DNA of 64,000 nucleotides from Candidatus Liminaster caballi (GCA_018065085.1 JAGHUA010000005.1:1-64000); one strand, 5' to 3'; positions 15,667-28,000 are shown, counted from the stretch's first letter. The notes: generated from the letters alone by a model not told the origin. Made by a program: numbers and translations.

Positions 15667-17532
15667 ATGAAGAAATACATCCTTGCAATGATCACTTTGG
15701 TATCGCTGATGTGCACAGGCTGCACAAGCGACGAATACCTTGGCGATCCACAGGACATCACGAGGAATGATGCTATCAGTTTCGACGGAGGAACTGATAT
15801 GATGACCCGTGCGGCTTTGCAAGGAAGTGCTGCAGCCGAAAGGCTCAACAATAGTTTCGTGGTTTATGGTTTCAAAACCACAGGTACAAACAAACAAGTG
15901 GTGTTCGATCACTATACAGTGAACTTTACCAACGGTTCTGCCTTCTCGTCAGAAACAAATACTGCCGGTTGGGAATACTCAAATCAGGAGCTGAATATGC
16001 TGACGAACCTTGACAAGGCTGGCGGCGTACAGCAGGAAATCAAATATTGGGACTTTGCTGCCGATCAGTATGACTTCGTAGCTTTCTCTGTAGGAGATGC
16101 CGAACAGGTTACAAACACACCGAGCACAAATCAGGTAAAGATCACTAAGATCGACAAGGCCAATCTTGAGTCATCGGCCTATGCCATCACTGGCAAGTTG
16201 GCAGATCTGGCAAAGGTATATATTGCAGACCGTGTCACCGCGAGAAACGATGCCATCGAGAAGACCAATTTGCTCTATCCGTACAGAAATGCCATTCAGT
16301 TTGCATTCCATCCGCTTGTGGCAATGGTTCGCATCGGCCTCTATGAAACCATCCCTGGCTATTCGGTAAAGGATGTAAAGTTCTACCAGCAACCTATCAG
16401 CGCCAGCAGCGAGGTGACTCCTTATCTCTATGCCGGCACTCAGACCATCCCAAGCAATAACGGAGGCACTGTGACAGTTTCATTCCCTGTGACAGACTCG
16501 GAAAATGTCAATTTCAACAAAGCCGACGTGAAGTTCTGCAGCGATGGCGAAAAGACTCAGATCTTGCAGCTCGGAACATTCTCGGCCGAGACGGCAGCCG
16601 AACAAAGTGAAAACGGCGGAAGCATCTACGTCGGTCGCACATCATCCAATGCTTCGAAAACAGCAGATGTAGCAGTTATCCCAGCATCGGCAGATGTCCT
16701 GACCCTCAAAGTAGATTTCACCCTGGTTTCGATTGACTATAACGAAACCATCGAAGTGAAAGGCGCAATGGCAACCATACCGGCACAGTTCACCGACTGG
16801 AGAGCAAACTGCGCATACACATATCTGTTTAAGATTAGCGATGCGCTGACCAATGCCTTCGGACAGCAGTTGCTCTACCCTATCACATTCGATGCGCTTG
16901 AGACAGTGGATGACAAGGGCCTGCAGCAGACAATCACAACGATTGACAATCCTTCGATCACAACCTATGCTAAGGGCGAACTCGGAAGTGACTACTATGT
17001 GGGCGATCATATCTATGTGGCAGTAACCGACGGAGATGCCATCATGCTGACCAACGATAACTCGACGCTCTTCACCACTTCTTTGAGAGGCGCATTGACC
17101 TTGGATGATATTACCGAGAAGAATATCCGCACGAAGATCGATGACGGAGATTCAGACACATATCACATCCAAGTTACCAAAGATGTGCCGGCAGACGTGC
17201 TGACACTCACGAAAGTATCTGGTAGCTTTATGTCATTCACCGACCACATCGAGGATGAAGATTCACCTACCGACGAAAGGATCGATGCCACAACAGGAAG
17301 CAACTTTGCAAAGTTCACGGCTGGCAACGAGGTGTATGTGTTCAGGTATAAGGCTGCCGATGCAATCCGCTTCACTCAGCAAGAGATTGAGGACGCCCTC
17401 GAAGGAGATCCTGCCTACGGCAAGACCACCAGCGACATCAAGACACCGACAGAATACCACTATAAGGTGATTCGCATCGGCGATGCACGCCGTCCATTGG
17501 TACTGCCAGAAATTCCAGAAGAAGAAATATGA
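15667..17532 (+). CDS. Fimbrillin C, Mfa1-like pilin lipoprotein
   Basis: A 621-residue paralogue of fimbrillins A and B. Lipobox MCTGC (Cys19); possible cleavage Arg at 48 (MMTRAA). Conserved blocks are TNTAGWEYS, IKYWDFAADQYDF, WRANCAYTYLFKISD and PITFDALE. Codon use is more mixed, with more C/G endings than in A and B, which suggests lower expression. The C-terminus is acidic (PEIPEEEI). Its stop overlaps the next start as ATGA, so it is coupled to the following lipoprotein and may be a minor or accessory subunit. Confidence 0.8.
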   Translation: MKKYILAMITLVSLMCTGCTSDEYLGDPQDITRNDAISFDGGTDMMTRAALQGSAAAERLNNSFVVYGFKTTGTNKQVVFDHYTVNFTNGSAFSSETNTAGWEYSNQELNMLTNLDKAGGVQQEIKYWDFAADQYDFVAFSVGDAEQVTNTPSTNQVKITKIDKANLESSAYAITGKLADLAKVYIADRVTARNDAIEKTNLLYPYRNAIQFAFHPLVAMVRIGLYETIPGYSVKDVKFYQQPISASSEVTPYLYAGTQTIPSNNGGTVTVSFPVTDSENVNFNKADVKFCSDGEKTQILQLGTFSAETAAEQSENGGSIYVGRTSSNASKTADVAVIPASADVLTLKVDFTLVSIDYNETIEVKGAMATIPAQFTDWRANCAYTYLFKISDALTNAFGQQLLYPITFDALETVDDKGLQQTITTIDNPSITTYAKGELGSDYYVGDHIYVAVTDGDAIMLTNDNSTLFTTSLRGALTLDDITEKNIRTKIDDGDSDTYHIQVTKDVPADVLTLTKVSGSFMSFTDHIEDEDSPTDERIDATTGSNFAKFTAGNEVYVFRYKAADAIRFTQQEIEDALEGDPAYGKTTSDIKTPTEYHYKVIRIGDARRPLVLPEIPEEEI

Positions 17533-19544
17533 CGATGAGAAAATACACATATATATATAATATAGTACGCGCGATAGGCATCCTACTCCTTGCCGCCTGC
17601 ACCGATGATGTTGTCGAAATGCAGCAGCCAGGAGTGGACGATTGTGCCGAGGCCGTGGATCGCGAACTCACGCATATCACCTTCACCGCCTCGCTCGAAC
17701 AGAATGACACACGTGTGACATACACTCAAGGCGCGGGCGAACTAACCCGTTCGTGGGCAGTTGATGAGACACTTGGCGTTTACATCCGTAAAACAGACGG
17801 TAACATTATCTATGCCGGAACCATCACAAGTTCCGGACAGACGACCGACGTGACCCGCACCTTTGAGGGCAACGTAACAAAACTTGAATCGGGCGAGACT
17901 TATATCTATATGCATCCTAATCTTGGCGGCACAATAGGTGAAGCTGCAACAGCGACCATCGATTATACATCTCAAAGTGTTGCGCTCGGATCGACATCTC
18001 ATCTGGCCAATCTCATCCCTATGATATGGCGCAACGGCCGTTCAATGGGCGAAATGCAGGGTTATGTCATTCGTCTGCAGATGACATTCAATGAGAATCC
18101 AGGTGCAATCTCGGCTGTAAAGCTTCAGACAATGTCAATGGGCGATGCAGGAACAACCGAAGATCGAGTATTCCCAGTAAGCTTCAAGACTGCCAATCTG
18201 GGGAATGCCGTCAACAGTGTTCTTCCTTCGGCAAAGACTTCGGGCACTTCGCTCGCCTCGAATGCCGACTACACCAACACAATCACAGCCAACGTCAGCG
18301 GTTCGGCCACAGGCAATGGCGACGGCACATATTCTGCCGAAGTATATCTTGTTTCTGCCGACGTTGAGAACATCGATGTGTTCCGCTCGAAGTATAATGT
18401 TAAGGTAGAGGCTGCTAACGGAACTTACTACAGCAGTTTCAAGTCTTTCCTTGGTCAGACTTCTGCCTCAGCCAGCACAGGATTGCCAATGCTTGCCAAC
18501 GGCAAGAGTTACAAGCTTGCCGCAAAGATGTCGAAGGGTTATGCCCCAACCATCATCAGCGAGCAGTTTAAGGTCAACTCACTCCTGGGCATGTGGAATC
18601 AATACGGTAAGGCATACGATCCACAGGGACTTGTTACTGCCGAGGCTAACTGGCCGGCTCAGCTTCGCGACAACAAGACGGCAATCGAAAGCCGTGCCAA
18701 GTCGCAGTCTTATGCAGGCACTCCTTCGTGGCTCGGCCCAGTATCCGGTTCTCTTTATGCCACAGGACACGCCGATGACCTCAAACAGGATAACGTCACC
18801 TTCAACAATATCCAGATCACGGCCGAGACTGAAGTTTTCTTTACCATCATCTCTGAGTTCGGCTGGAATCAGAACCTGCTTGGCTACTACTATTATCCAA
18901 CAGCCAACGAAGGCAGCGTGAATTCCAATTCGGTGACAAAAAATATTATCTTTGCAGATGTGTCGAAACCGAACCACGAACCTTTCGCAAAAGGTGTGGC
19001 AGGACACAAGGATGTGAACAACGTAGGCACACCAGCACAGGCTCCTATTCAGGAGTTCGAGACCGTGAAACTTCTCTACACCGACGAGAACGGATATACT
19101 TCGACCAAGTTCCCGGCTGGCACAACCATCGGCTTTTGGATGATGATCGACCCTGAGGCAAACATTATAGTTGATGGTGATGGCAGCACAATCAATGGAT
19201 ACAATCACCGCCAGTACGACCTGATGCGATGGAATCAGTGGAGACTCTTCACCAACTCAGCATGGAACGCCCAAAACACCATTGCCAACGGCGCTGTCAC
19301 TAACTGGCCAAGCACAGGCTACACAAACAGCAACTTCTTCGCCTCGGGTGATGTATGCAACGGAAGCGGCAACCCAATCGAAGGCCTCGCCATCTATGGT
19401 GTGAAGGACAACGGCACGAACATCTATAACTATGCCTACGGAGCTATGATCTTTATGGTCAGCACAAGCATTCCATCGGCAATGCAGACTCATAATCAAG
19501 CCTACTTCAATATTGGAAGCGACAATCTGGTAATTGGCAAATGA
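17529..19544 (+). CDS. Fimbrillin-like lipoprotein, possible tip adhesin
   Basis: A 671-residue protein with a lipoprotein signal ending in LLAAC (Cys24). Residues 50-140 follow the Mfa-like pattern: ITFTASLEQNDTRVTYTQG, RSWAVDETLGVYIRK. A possible cleavage Arg lies at 62. The C-terminal 350 residues are unlike the other pilins and rich in Asn, Tyr and Trp, with a globular look (GFWMMIDPEANIIVDGDGS). A two-domain pilin with a unique C-terminal domain suits a tip adhesin, but that role is inference. It overlaps both neighbours by four bases. Confidence 0.65.
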   Translation: MTMRKYTYIYNIVRAIGILLLAACTDDVVEMQQPGVDDCAEAVDRELTHITFTASLEQNDTRVTYTQGAGELTRSWAVDETLGVYIRKTDGNIIYAGTITSSGQTTDVTRTFEGNVTKLESGETYIYMHPNLGGTIGEAATATIDYTSQSVALGSTSHLANLIPMIWRNGRSMGEMQGYVIRLQMTFNENPGAISAVKLQTMSMGDAGTTEDRVFPVSFKTANLGNAVNSVLPSAKTSGTSLASNADYTNTITANVSGSATGNGDGTYSAEVYLVSADVENIDVFRSKYNVKVEAANGTYYSSFKSFLGQTSASASTGLPMLANGKSYKLAAKMSKGYAPTIISEQFKVNSLLGMWNQYGKAYDPQGLVTAEANWPAQLRDNKTAIESRAKSQSYAGTPSWLGPVSGSLYATGHADDLKQDNVTFNNIQITAETEVFFTIISEFGWNQNLLGYYYYPTANEGSVNSNSVTKNIIFADVSKPNHEPFAKGVAGHKDVNNVGTPAQAPIQEFETVKLLYTDENGYTSTKFPAGTTIGFWMMIDPEANIIVDGDGSTINGYNHRQYDLMRWNQWRLFTNSAWNAQNTIANGAVTNWPSTGYTNSNFFASGDVCNGSGNPIEGLAIYGVKDNGTNIYNYAYGAMIFMVSTSIPSAMQTHNQAYFNIGSDNLVIGK

Positions 19545-20752
19545 TAAAGAAAGAATTAAGAATGAGATTATTTGAATACATAACAAGATCAAATCAGGCA
19601 ACAGACAGAGTTGCGGACTGCACAACGGGACACTTCTGCCTTGCGGTGCTCTGCCTTGTTGCGCTCTTCTGCTCCTGCTCAAAGCATGACGGCATGTCTG
19701 AGATACCAGAGACGAGAGAATTGCCTATCTCATTCCGCAACACAGAAATGGTGTCTCAGTCAAACACCCGCGCCGTGGGTCTTGAGGAAAGAGGTGTCAA
19801 AGATTTCTACGTTTGGTGTTATAAGACAAAATCGTATGACGAGGGCACAAAGAAATATGGCGATCTGCAGACCATCATGGACCGATATAAAGTAGAATGG
19901 ACAGAGAACTCGGCAGGAACCTCGGCATCTAACAGCGCCGACTGGGAATATGTGGGAATCACAGACCACGACCAGAGGCAGAACATCAAATACTGGGATA
20001 CGGATGCCACAAGTTACCGTTTTTTCGGCCTTGCTCCGGCAGATGTATCTATTCTCAGATCGTTTGGTCCGAATGACCGCAATCTGTCGGACGCGACAGA
20101 ATATGACTTTACGTTTGCAGCCGATGCGAGCAAACCAGAAGAGGCGCCATACATCTCTGCACTCTGGATCAGCAACAACCAGCCGACAGCACTCGCTCCA
20201 AATATCTACGGCAGCACCGTAGTGATGGAGTTCATGAAGCCTGTGACCAAGGTGCGCATCCTATTGGTGAACGAGAAGGGCGAACTGATTGGCGATCCAT
20301 TGTCAGAAGGTATCACTGAATTGAATTTCGGACCCATCGGTGGCGGAGATATTGTCCAGAAAGGCAACCTCAAGGTGTCTTATCCATTGCAGGGTGCAAC
20401 AACATTCACTCAGTATCTGCCAACGCTCACATTAGTTGGTGACCCTGCCGGTTCGATAACGATGAACCGCAGAAACGCTATTGATGACAACCCAGAAGTT
20501 ACCGACGACTATGCCGACTGGTATTATGTGCTCCCCCATATCCTTCAGAGCTCATATCAGCTGACGCTCACCGTCTATGGCTCACCGAGAATAGCCACCG
20601 TACCTTCGGAATATATGTCGTGGAACCCGAATATGGAATACACCTATAAGTTCAAACTGACAGCCACTGAGGTACAGCTTATCGACATCGTACAGATTGG
20701 CGTGACAGCATGGACCGTCGAGAATGATAATCACGACATCTACAACTGGTAA
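19541..20752 (+). CDS. Fimbrillin-like lipoprotein, minor subunit
   Basis: A 403-residue relative of fimbrillins A-C. It has an unusually long N-terminus before the lipobox LFCSC (Cys46). An internal ATG at 19562 would shorten it by seven residues. Shared blocks are SNSADWEYVG, IKYWDTDATSYRF and WNPNMEYTYKFKL. A possible maturation Arg lies at 77 (SNTRAV). It ends soon after the pilin core (ENDNHDIYNW) without the post-core region of A-C. It overlaps the previous gene by four bases. It may cap or link the fimbria; the exact role is unknown. Confidence 0.7.
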   Translation: MIKKELRMRLFEYITRSNQATDRVADCTTGHFCLAVLCLVALFCSCSKHDGMSEIPETRELPISFRNTEMVSQSNTRAVGLEERGVKDFYVWCYKTKSYDEGTKKYGDLQTIMDRYKVEWTENSAGTSASNSADWEYVGITDHDQRQNIKYWDTDATSYRFFGLAPADVSILRSFGPNDRNLSDATEYDFTFAADASKPEEAPYISALWISNNQPTALAPNIYGSTVVMEFMKPVTKVRILLVNEKGELIGDPLSEGITELNFGPIGGGDIVQKGNLKVSYPLQGATTFTQYLPTLTLVGDPAGSITMNRRNAIDDNPEVTDDYADWYYVLPHILQSSYQLTLTVYGSPRIATVPSEYMSWNPNMEYTYKFKLTATEVQLIDIVQIGVTAWTVENDNHDIYNW

Positions 20753-20773
20753 AGAATCGCAGAAACTAACATA

Positions 20774-22021
20774 ATGAACAACTATATATTACGACTTATA
20801 AGCCTGATAGGCATGGCAGTGATCTTGCTGACATCCTGCTCTGATGAGGTTATGGAATCTCATCACGAGAAACTCAAACCACTGACGCCTATCGGTTTCG
20901 GGGGAATAATACCACAGGATGGAGCTCAGACAAGGACTTCTTTCGATGTCGGCGGAAATACATTCTGGCCGTACAATGAACTATACCCTATGCCTATCAA
21001 CAAGGAATTCACCACCATCGGTGCTTTTATGACGCAGGATGAAGGAGCTGGTGCAGGTGCGAGAAACGAATATACAAGCATCTCAGGCTATTTCAGTTAC
21101 TTGGAAACTAACTCATGGGAAACAACCGTGGGTGTGCGACCAGAATCATATTATATATTCGGCTACATGCCTTCGAACTTAGGCAGTCTGAGCGTCACAA
21201 CGAGCAAACGCACAGGTTCGTGGGCTGACGGATGCGTCATGCATTTCAAGGACCTCAACACGGTCACTCCTGCCGACGTCTGCGTAGTGGTGGGTGTGCT
21301 GAAAGCAACCGTCACGCATGAAGATCCATCGGATCCTGAGAGCCCTGTAATCCTGGCCAACATAGACGCAGATCCTGCTGATCCTAATGACAATCATCTC
21401 ACCCAGGGCATATATAGTTACAGAGGCACAGAACATGATAACTACGTCTATCTTCTGCTCGACCACCTTTATACGAATGTGAATCTTGAGCTGTCGTTGG
21501 ATCCAAACTATGCCACACTCCGCACCATTGTGCTTCGACAAATCAAGATGAAGGCAAAGAACATAAAGGATGTTGTAGATGTGGATGTTACGCTTACGAA
21601 CAGTCCGACCAGTCCTATTCAAAACATTCAGTTCCCTCCTGATTTCACATCGAGCGGAAATGTGGATGCCTTGATTTACCCTCGCAGTGATGAGGACGGA
21701 ATGATTGTGTCGTCGGACCCAGAACATCCGACAAGCGTTCCAGGATACTTTGCCCCAGGCATGACCACAGCATCATTCGAATTTGAATTTCACTATGATG
21801 TCTATGATAAGGACGGCGAGGACCTCCTCAGTGACCCAGAACATCCTGTGTTTGGCAACTGTGTACGCGAAGGTTGTATTGCAGTTAACAAATGGACACT
21901 CCCAGGTTCTGGCGTACAGAATGGCAAGAGTTTTAAAGTGAAGGCCACAATCAAGCCGACCTACCTCTTTATGCTGTCAAATCCTGACCTTGACAACCCG
22001 ACTATTGAGTTAGAAAATTAG
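20774..22021 (+). CDS. Fimbrillin-like lipoprotein, divergent
   Basis: A 415-residue protein with lipobox LLTSC (Cys22) and a possible maturation site at Arg54 (AQTRTS). Start-proximal features (PIGFGGIIPQDG, then ARNEYTSISGYFSY) fit the Mfa-like fold, but the WEYVG/IKYWD blocks of the paralogues are missing. It follows 21 bases after the previous gene in the same direction. It is the last of the lipid-anchored set before the giant secreted protein. Its role is not recognised. Confidence 0.6.
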   Translation: MNNYILRLISLIGMAVILLTSCSDEVMESHHEKLKPLTPIGFGGIIPQDGAQTRTSFDVGGNTFWPYNELYPMPINKEFTTIGAFMTQDEGAGAGARNEYTSISGYFSYLETNSWETTVGVRPESYYIFGYMPSNLGSLSVTTSKRTGSWADGCVMHFKDLNTVTPADVCVVVGVLKATVTHEDPSDPESPVILANIDADPADPNDNHLTQGIYSYRGTEHDNYVYLLLDHLYTNVNLELSLDPNYATLRTIVLRQIKMKAKNIKDVVDVDVTLTNSPTSPIQNIQFPPDFTSSGNVDALIYPRSDEDGMIVSSDPEHPTSVPGYFAPGMTTASFEFEFHYDVYDKDGEDLLSDPEHPVFGNCVREGCIAVNKWTLPGSGVQNGKSFKVKATIKPTYLFMLSNPDLDNPTIELEN

Positions 22022-22081
22022 GCCTATTGGCCCAATTAAACCAATTAAACCAATTAGCCCAATAAGAAAAATTAGCAAAAA
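22022..22081. repeat. Short CCAATTAAA tandem repeat
   Basis: The 60-base gap before the giant gene contains CCAATTAAA twice in tandem (22032-22049) and a near third copy, flanked by TTGGCCC and AGCCCAA. No promoter was found, so the giant gene is probably read from upstream. Confidence 0.5.
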
Positions 22082-25000
22082 ATGACAAAACCAACATCAT
22101 ATAACTTGAGCCTGCGAGCCATCAGCCTTTGGTTGATGACAGCTCTGCTCACTTTGGCAACACCACCTGCCGAAGCCCAGACCAACGGTGCAATCCACAT
22201 CGGCGGAAAGGTTTATGGTGGTGGCAAGGAAGGTGCAATCGGCACTAGCAATACAACAGACGCATGCCTCACTGAGGCAGACTCTACCCAGGTGACTGTA
22301 ACAAACAACACACTGGTCGTCTCTGACGTACAGGTTCATAGCGGCAATATCAAGACTGTTTTCGGTGGTGGAGAACAGGGCCGCAGCTATGGCAAAACCT
22401 CGGTAAGTGTGAGTGGCGGAACCATCGGCATCGATGGTGATGCCGACCTGGCTAACGGTAATGTGTTCGGCGCAGGCGATGGCTGTAAAGCTCACGTTTA
22501 TGGCGGCAGTTCTCTGCTCGTCACCGGCGGCACAATCAAGCAGAGCGTGTATGGCGGTGGTAATGAGGCCGATTTGATGGGCTCAACTTTGCTTACTCTG
22601 CGTGGTGGTACTTATGTGGGTGCCGTATATGGCGGTGCCAAGCTGGCCAATATCTTTGGTCGCACATTCATAAATGTGGATGGCGAGAATGCTACCAACG
22701 ACCTTCACATCATCGATGTGTATGGCGGCAACGATATCGCAGGCGAAATACAGCCTTCGGAACATTGGACATGGACGCAGAAGGCAACCGTAGAGGCAAG
22801 CCTGCCTACACTCTACGATGGCACGACCTTCGCATTGGCCAACACACCTAACTTGACCAAGAAACCTACAGATGTAGTCGATGGGGTCACACTCGTCAAC
22901 GGCTCATGGAATGCCTTCGTCCTGGCCACAAAGGGCACAACCTATAAGACCCTCATCGACAATGTATATGGTGGCGGCAATGGAGACTACGACTATGCAT
23001 CGAACATGGTGGCCGGTAAGGAAACCAATCCTTATGCCGGAAAGTCAAAGCCAGTCATCGGCAAGACCTATCTTCAGCTTGAGGGCGGTATGTATGGCAG
23101 CGTCTATGGTGGCGGTAATGCTGCCACGGTAGCCCAGAGCACCGATATCTGCCTGATCAACGACACGGAGGCTTCAAAGGATTATTTGCTGCCATTGGGC
23201 AATTTGGACAATCCGGACGATCCGGATCATCCGACGACCACGAGCCTCGCCCGTTTCTCACCCGACTACCAGTTCAACCGCGTCTTCGGTGGAAACAATA
23301 AGGAGCCGATGGCTATCCGTCCGAACTGGTATCTTGAAAAAGCGTCGGTTAACAACCTCTACTCAGGCGGCAATGCAGGTGCGATGACATACTTCTATCA
23401 AACCAGCACCGGTGGCGCGCAGTCTTTGGCTGGCAAAGCCGGCATCCTCATCCACATCGCCAGTGATGACATGACCGTCAACAACGTCTATGGCGGTTGC
23501 CGTATGGCTGACGTCGATCCTAATGCACATCAGGGCAGGGACATGACCATCAATGCCGAGACCATCGACGGATACAGCTTCCCACAGAACTATGCTGCCC
23601 GTGTACTTATTTCTGGTGGCAAGATTAATAATGTATATGGTGGTAATGATGTCTCAGGTATCGTCTATTACGGCTCGGACGTAGAGATCAGAAGCAGTAT
23701 CATTGGCAATGTCTATGGCGCCGGCAACGGTTCGTATGCCTATACCGACAATGCCAACCTGAAAGATGATCCAATCTGGGGTGACTACTATTATGATCCA
23801 GGCACACGCACGTCAGCCGAAGCTCTGAATATCCATCGTCCAAATGCATCGACCTCGCTCGTACATATTATAGGCACGGATGCAGAACATCCAACATATA
23901 TCGGCGGTGGTGTATATTGCGGTGGTAACAGTGCCACACTTCGCGCCAACATCAATAACCATGAAACAACCTATGGAGACCTTGCTGGCGCGACTGCCAA
24001 TCTGAAACTTGGTTCGTATGTTATTGCAGATAAAGTGTTCCTTGGCTCGAATGGCGAGAACATGGTCAAGAGCGAAACTGCAAATGATCTGTTGCAGATT
24101 TATAAGAATGGCCCAGCAGGATATGATAGTAGCCTCGGCAAATTCAATACTATGGACCTCACCACTACTGCCGACTTCGAGGATTACATGCGCGGCGTAG
24201 AGGTAGCCATCCGTCCGACCGTAACTTTCGATGCCGGCTATGAGCCTCATTCAACAAAGATCGGTTCACTTTACGGTGGCGGCAACGTAGGTTCCATGAC
24301 TTCGGCTGGAACATTCAAACTCACGTTCCTCGACCTGCTTGTCATCTACGACAAACTCGTAGGTGGCTGTAACAATGCCAACGTGGCAAAGACTGAATAC
24401 AATGCCTTCCACATGGGCGGCCTGACCAACAACACATCGCTTGAGAATGGCAATAAAGTCCAGCTCGATATTGCCGGTGTTCAGTTGGAACCTCGCAAGC
24501 TCACCTACAATCCTGGAGACAATACTTTCAGTTTTGATTGGAATGTTGAAGATATTGCAGGCACAAGCCCTGCCGAGCAAATGCTCGTAGGTGCAAACAT
24601 CTATGGCGGATGCTATTCTTCTGGTTACGTCAACGGTGGCGTTGACATCAACATCTCTAAGAATGCCATCAGCGATGATGTCTTCACCAACTCGGGTGTC
24701 ACATTCAACGCCGTTCGTGACGATGTTCTTGCCTCTACCCTCGCTGCATACGGTGGCGGTTACGGTCAGGAGACAGAGATTTGGGGCAACGTATCAATCG
24801 ACATTACCGAGAACGGTCAGATCATGAAGGCCTACGGTGGTGGCGAGATGGGCGTCGTAGGTAAATTGAAACGAAATGCTGACGGTATATTCCTGACCGA
24901 CATCGTGCAGGAATGGTATTCACATACCGTGTTTGAGGATGTGCACGGCTACAATACTCCAGTGACAGAATACGACAGCAAAGACCATTCTGTGGCAAAG

Positions 25001-28000
25001 TTCTCCGAGACGTATAATGCCATCGTCAATCTCAATGCCAACCTCCTTGCTGACAACAAACTTAACGTTGCCAAACTTTACGGCGGCGGTTTCCAGGGAA
25101 CAATCAGTGGCAACACTACGGTCAATCTGAATCGCGGACGAGTATATGATGCCTTCGGTGGCGCCTCTAATGCCGATATCATCGGACATACCGAGATGTA
25201 TGTGGGCAAGACAAGCGCGCCTCAGGTCACAAACAATGTCTATGGTGCAAATGACTTCGGCGGACTCATCGTTGGTCACAAGACTCACCTTGTAGATAAC
25301 AACAAGGATGGCGACAGCAATGATGCCATGGAGAAGATTGTTGCCCAGTCATACGTCGAGTATAACTCCGGCAAGATTTCTGGCAATATCTTCGGTGGTC
25401 CTTGCGGTGCATACGAATACGATGATGATCGTTACTTCGAGTGGGATCTTTCTGACCCGCTTAATCCTGCTAAGGGATCAGCGAGATACGTATGCAAACC
25501 TCAGCTGCTCGAAGACCTCCTGACAGCCGGCATGCTTACACCTCTGAGTGGCGCAGGCTATGCTGCCAACTCGTTCGTCAATGTCATCTCTCAATCTACG
25601 CTTGACAATGATGTTATCTCTGGCTATATCTTCGGCGCAGGTCAGGGTCTGAAGGGACACATCAATCTGGCAGATGAGCGAGGAAGTTACGTTCGTCTTA
25701 TGTCGGCAACAAAGAGCCAGCGCACCACAGGCGAACTCTCACATCGCGTCTATGGCGCCGGCTTCTGTTCGAACACAAACCGTTCGCTGGTCGATGCTCA
25801 TACTGGTTATTTCGGCTCTCTCTTTGGCGGTGCACACGGTATCACTTACCAAGAACTGACCACAATGGAACTGACCAATCCTGAAGGCCACTACGAGACC
25901 AATTACATGGGCTTCCGTTCTGCAGTCCGTCTCTATGAGATGACCAACAACCAAATGGATATCTATGGAGGCGGAGCCAATGCAGGAGCACAGGAAACCG
26001 GCGTTGTGCTCAATGGCGGTGAAGCGCGATACATATATGGCGCAAGCTTCGCACAGGGTATTTCCTATGCTTCTTCTGTCGAAATTCCTGAAACATCCAC
26101 ATCGCGTGCAAAAGCCATCTTCGGCGGCGCCGAGGGTGGAAGTGATGCCTATCCTTGCGATGCCTACAATACCTTCGTGACTTGGAAGAGTCCAAATGCG
26201 CGTGTCCAGGATGCAATCTACGGTGGCAACAATGCATACCGTATGACCCGTAATGCCTATATCTCCGTATCCACACCTGTAAAGAACTTCGAAGACAAAC
26301 TCACCAATGTCTTCGGTGGCGGTTATGGCGAAAATACTGTTACACTCTATACCAATGTCAGCCTTCTGCAGGGTGCTCAGGTTGCCAATGTCTATGGCGG
26401 TGGCAACAACGGCCAGGTGCTTGACACTCCATCGTTCCGCTATTATTTGGACGATGGACAGATGCAGTGCGTTGATGGCCATACAAAGCTTGATGCAGAA
26501 GGCAAGAAGATATACCCAGCCTCGCTTGACATAACAGCAGACACCCCGGATAAAGACAAACTCTACGGCTATCAGAAATACCTCCGTGACTCAGAGGTTA
26601 TCGGATTCCACAACTGGATTGTACAGAATTGCTGGAAACCCGACCCTGTAACTGGCCAATATCAATACGACAGTCGTAACCAACCTCTCGGCTCATATAC
26701 AGCCAATGCTCATGGCCATGCTCACCCGGTTTACTTCCTTTCGACCCAGATGGATGACATGAAAAATACCAATGTCTTCATTAATAAGGGTGCCATCGTT
26801 GCAGAGAATGCGTATGGCGGCGGCCTTGGAGAAAAGGCCACTGTATCTGGCGAAACGAGTGTCAAGCTCTTGGGCGGCACTGTACGTGGAGATATCTATG
26901 GTGGCGGATATGGCGGTCACGTCGAGGAATATCCTCACCTCATCTATCCGGCTGGTGGCCAACACGAGATGACTCTGTCTGCCACTAACGTCAACATGCA
27001 GGGCGGCATTTCCCGCAATGTCTATGGTGGCGGTCTCAACGGTCGTGTAACAGGTTCTACCAATGTCATACTGGGCACAAAGGATGAACATGAGTTTGAC
27101 TTCTACGGCACTCATATCAGCGGAGACAATGAGCACAAGATTATCTATGGCGACCCTATCGTAGAGCGCTCGCTTTATGGTGGCGGACAGATGGGTCCAG
27201 TGCATGGCACAGCCTACCTCACGCTCAATCAGGGACACATTGGATATAAATACGACGCGTCGCATGAGACCTCACCAGGGGTAAGCAATGCCGACTGCTA
27301 CGTCGAGAACCTCGACCTCAATGACCCAGACGACCGACTTCTTGACCAGAATGGCAATGCCTTCGGTGCAGGTTACGGAGAAGGTGCCTCGGTCGATGTA
27401 ACATACGTCAACATCTATGGCGGTACCATCCGCAACTCGCTTTATGGAGGTGGAGAGATTGCAGCCGTTGGCCGTGCAGTAATGGAGACCGTTGGTGCGC
27501 ATCCGGTGGTTGACCATATCGATGTTCCTGGCCGTACACATATTTATATGTATAAAGGACTCGTTCAGGGTGATGTCTTTGGTGGTGGCCGTGGTTATTC
27601 ATACGACCTTACGGGTAATGAGATCATCGGCAAGACCCTCTATACCGACGGTTATGTATTCGGCACAACAGATGTAGAAGTGCGCGGCGGTACAGTCGGC
27701 ACTCCAGAGACAGTGGCCGATGGTCATGGTAATGTCTTCGGCGGCGGTAACATCGGCTATTGCTTCACCGATGCTGTAAAACATGGCAAGCGTGGTGATG
27801 GCGGTGGTGAAGGTCGTTACTATACCAATGCTTGGAAGTGCGATAAGTGTGGATATATCGACTATGAACACAATTCGCCTCGTGTTTGTGGTAATTGCCA
27901 CAAGTCATTTTCGGCTACGGATGCAACTTTCCAGACAACCTTTACTCAGGTAAATGCACAAGGAACAACCGCTGATGTCACCAACGAATCAATCCTCTCA

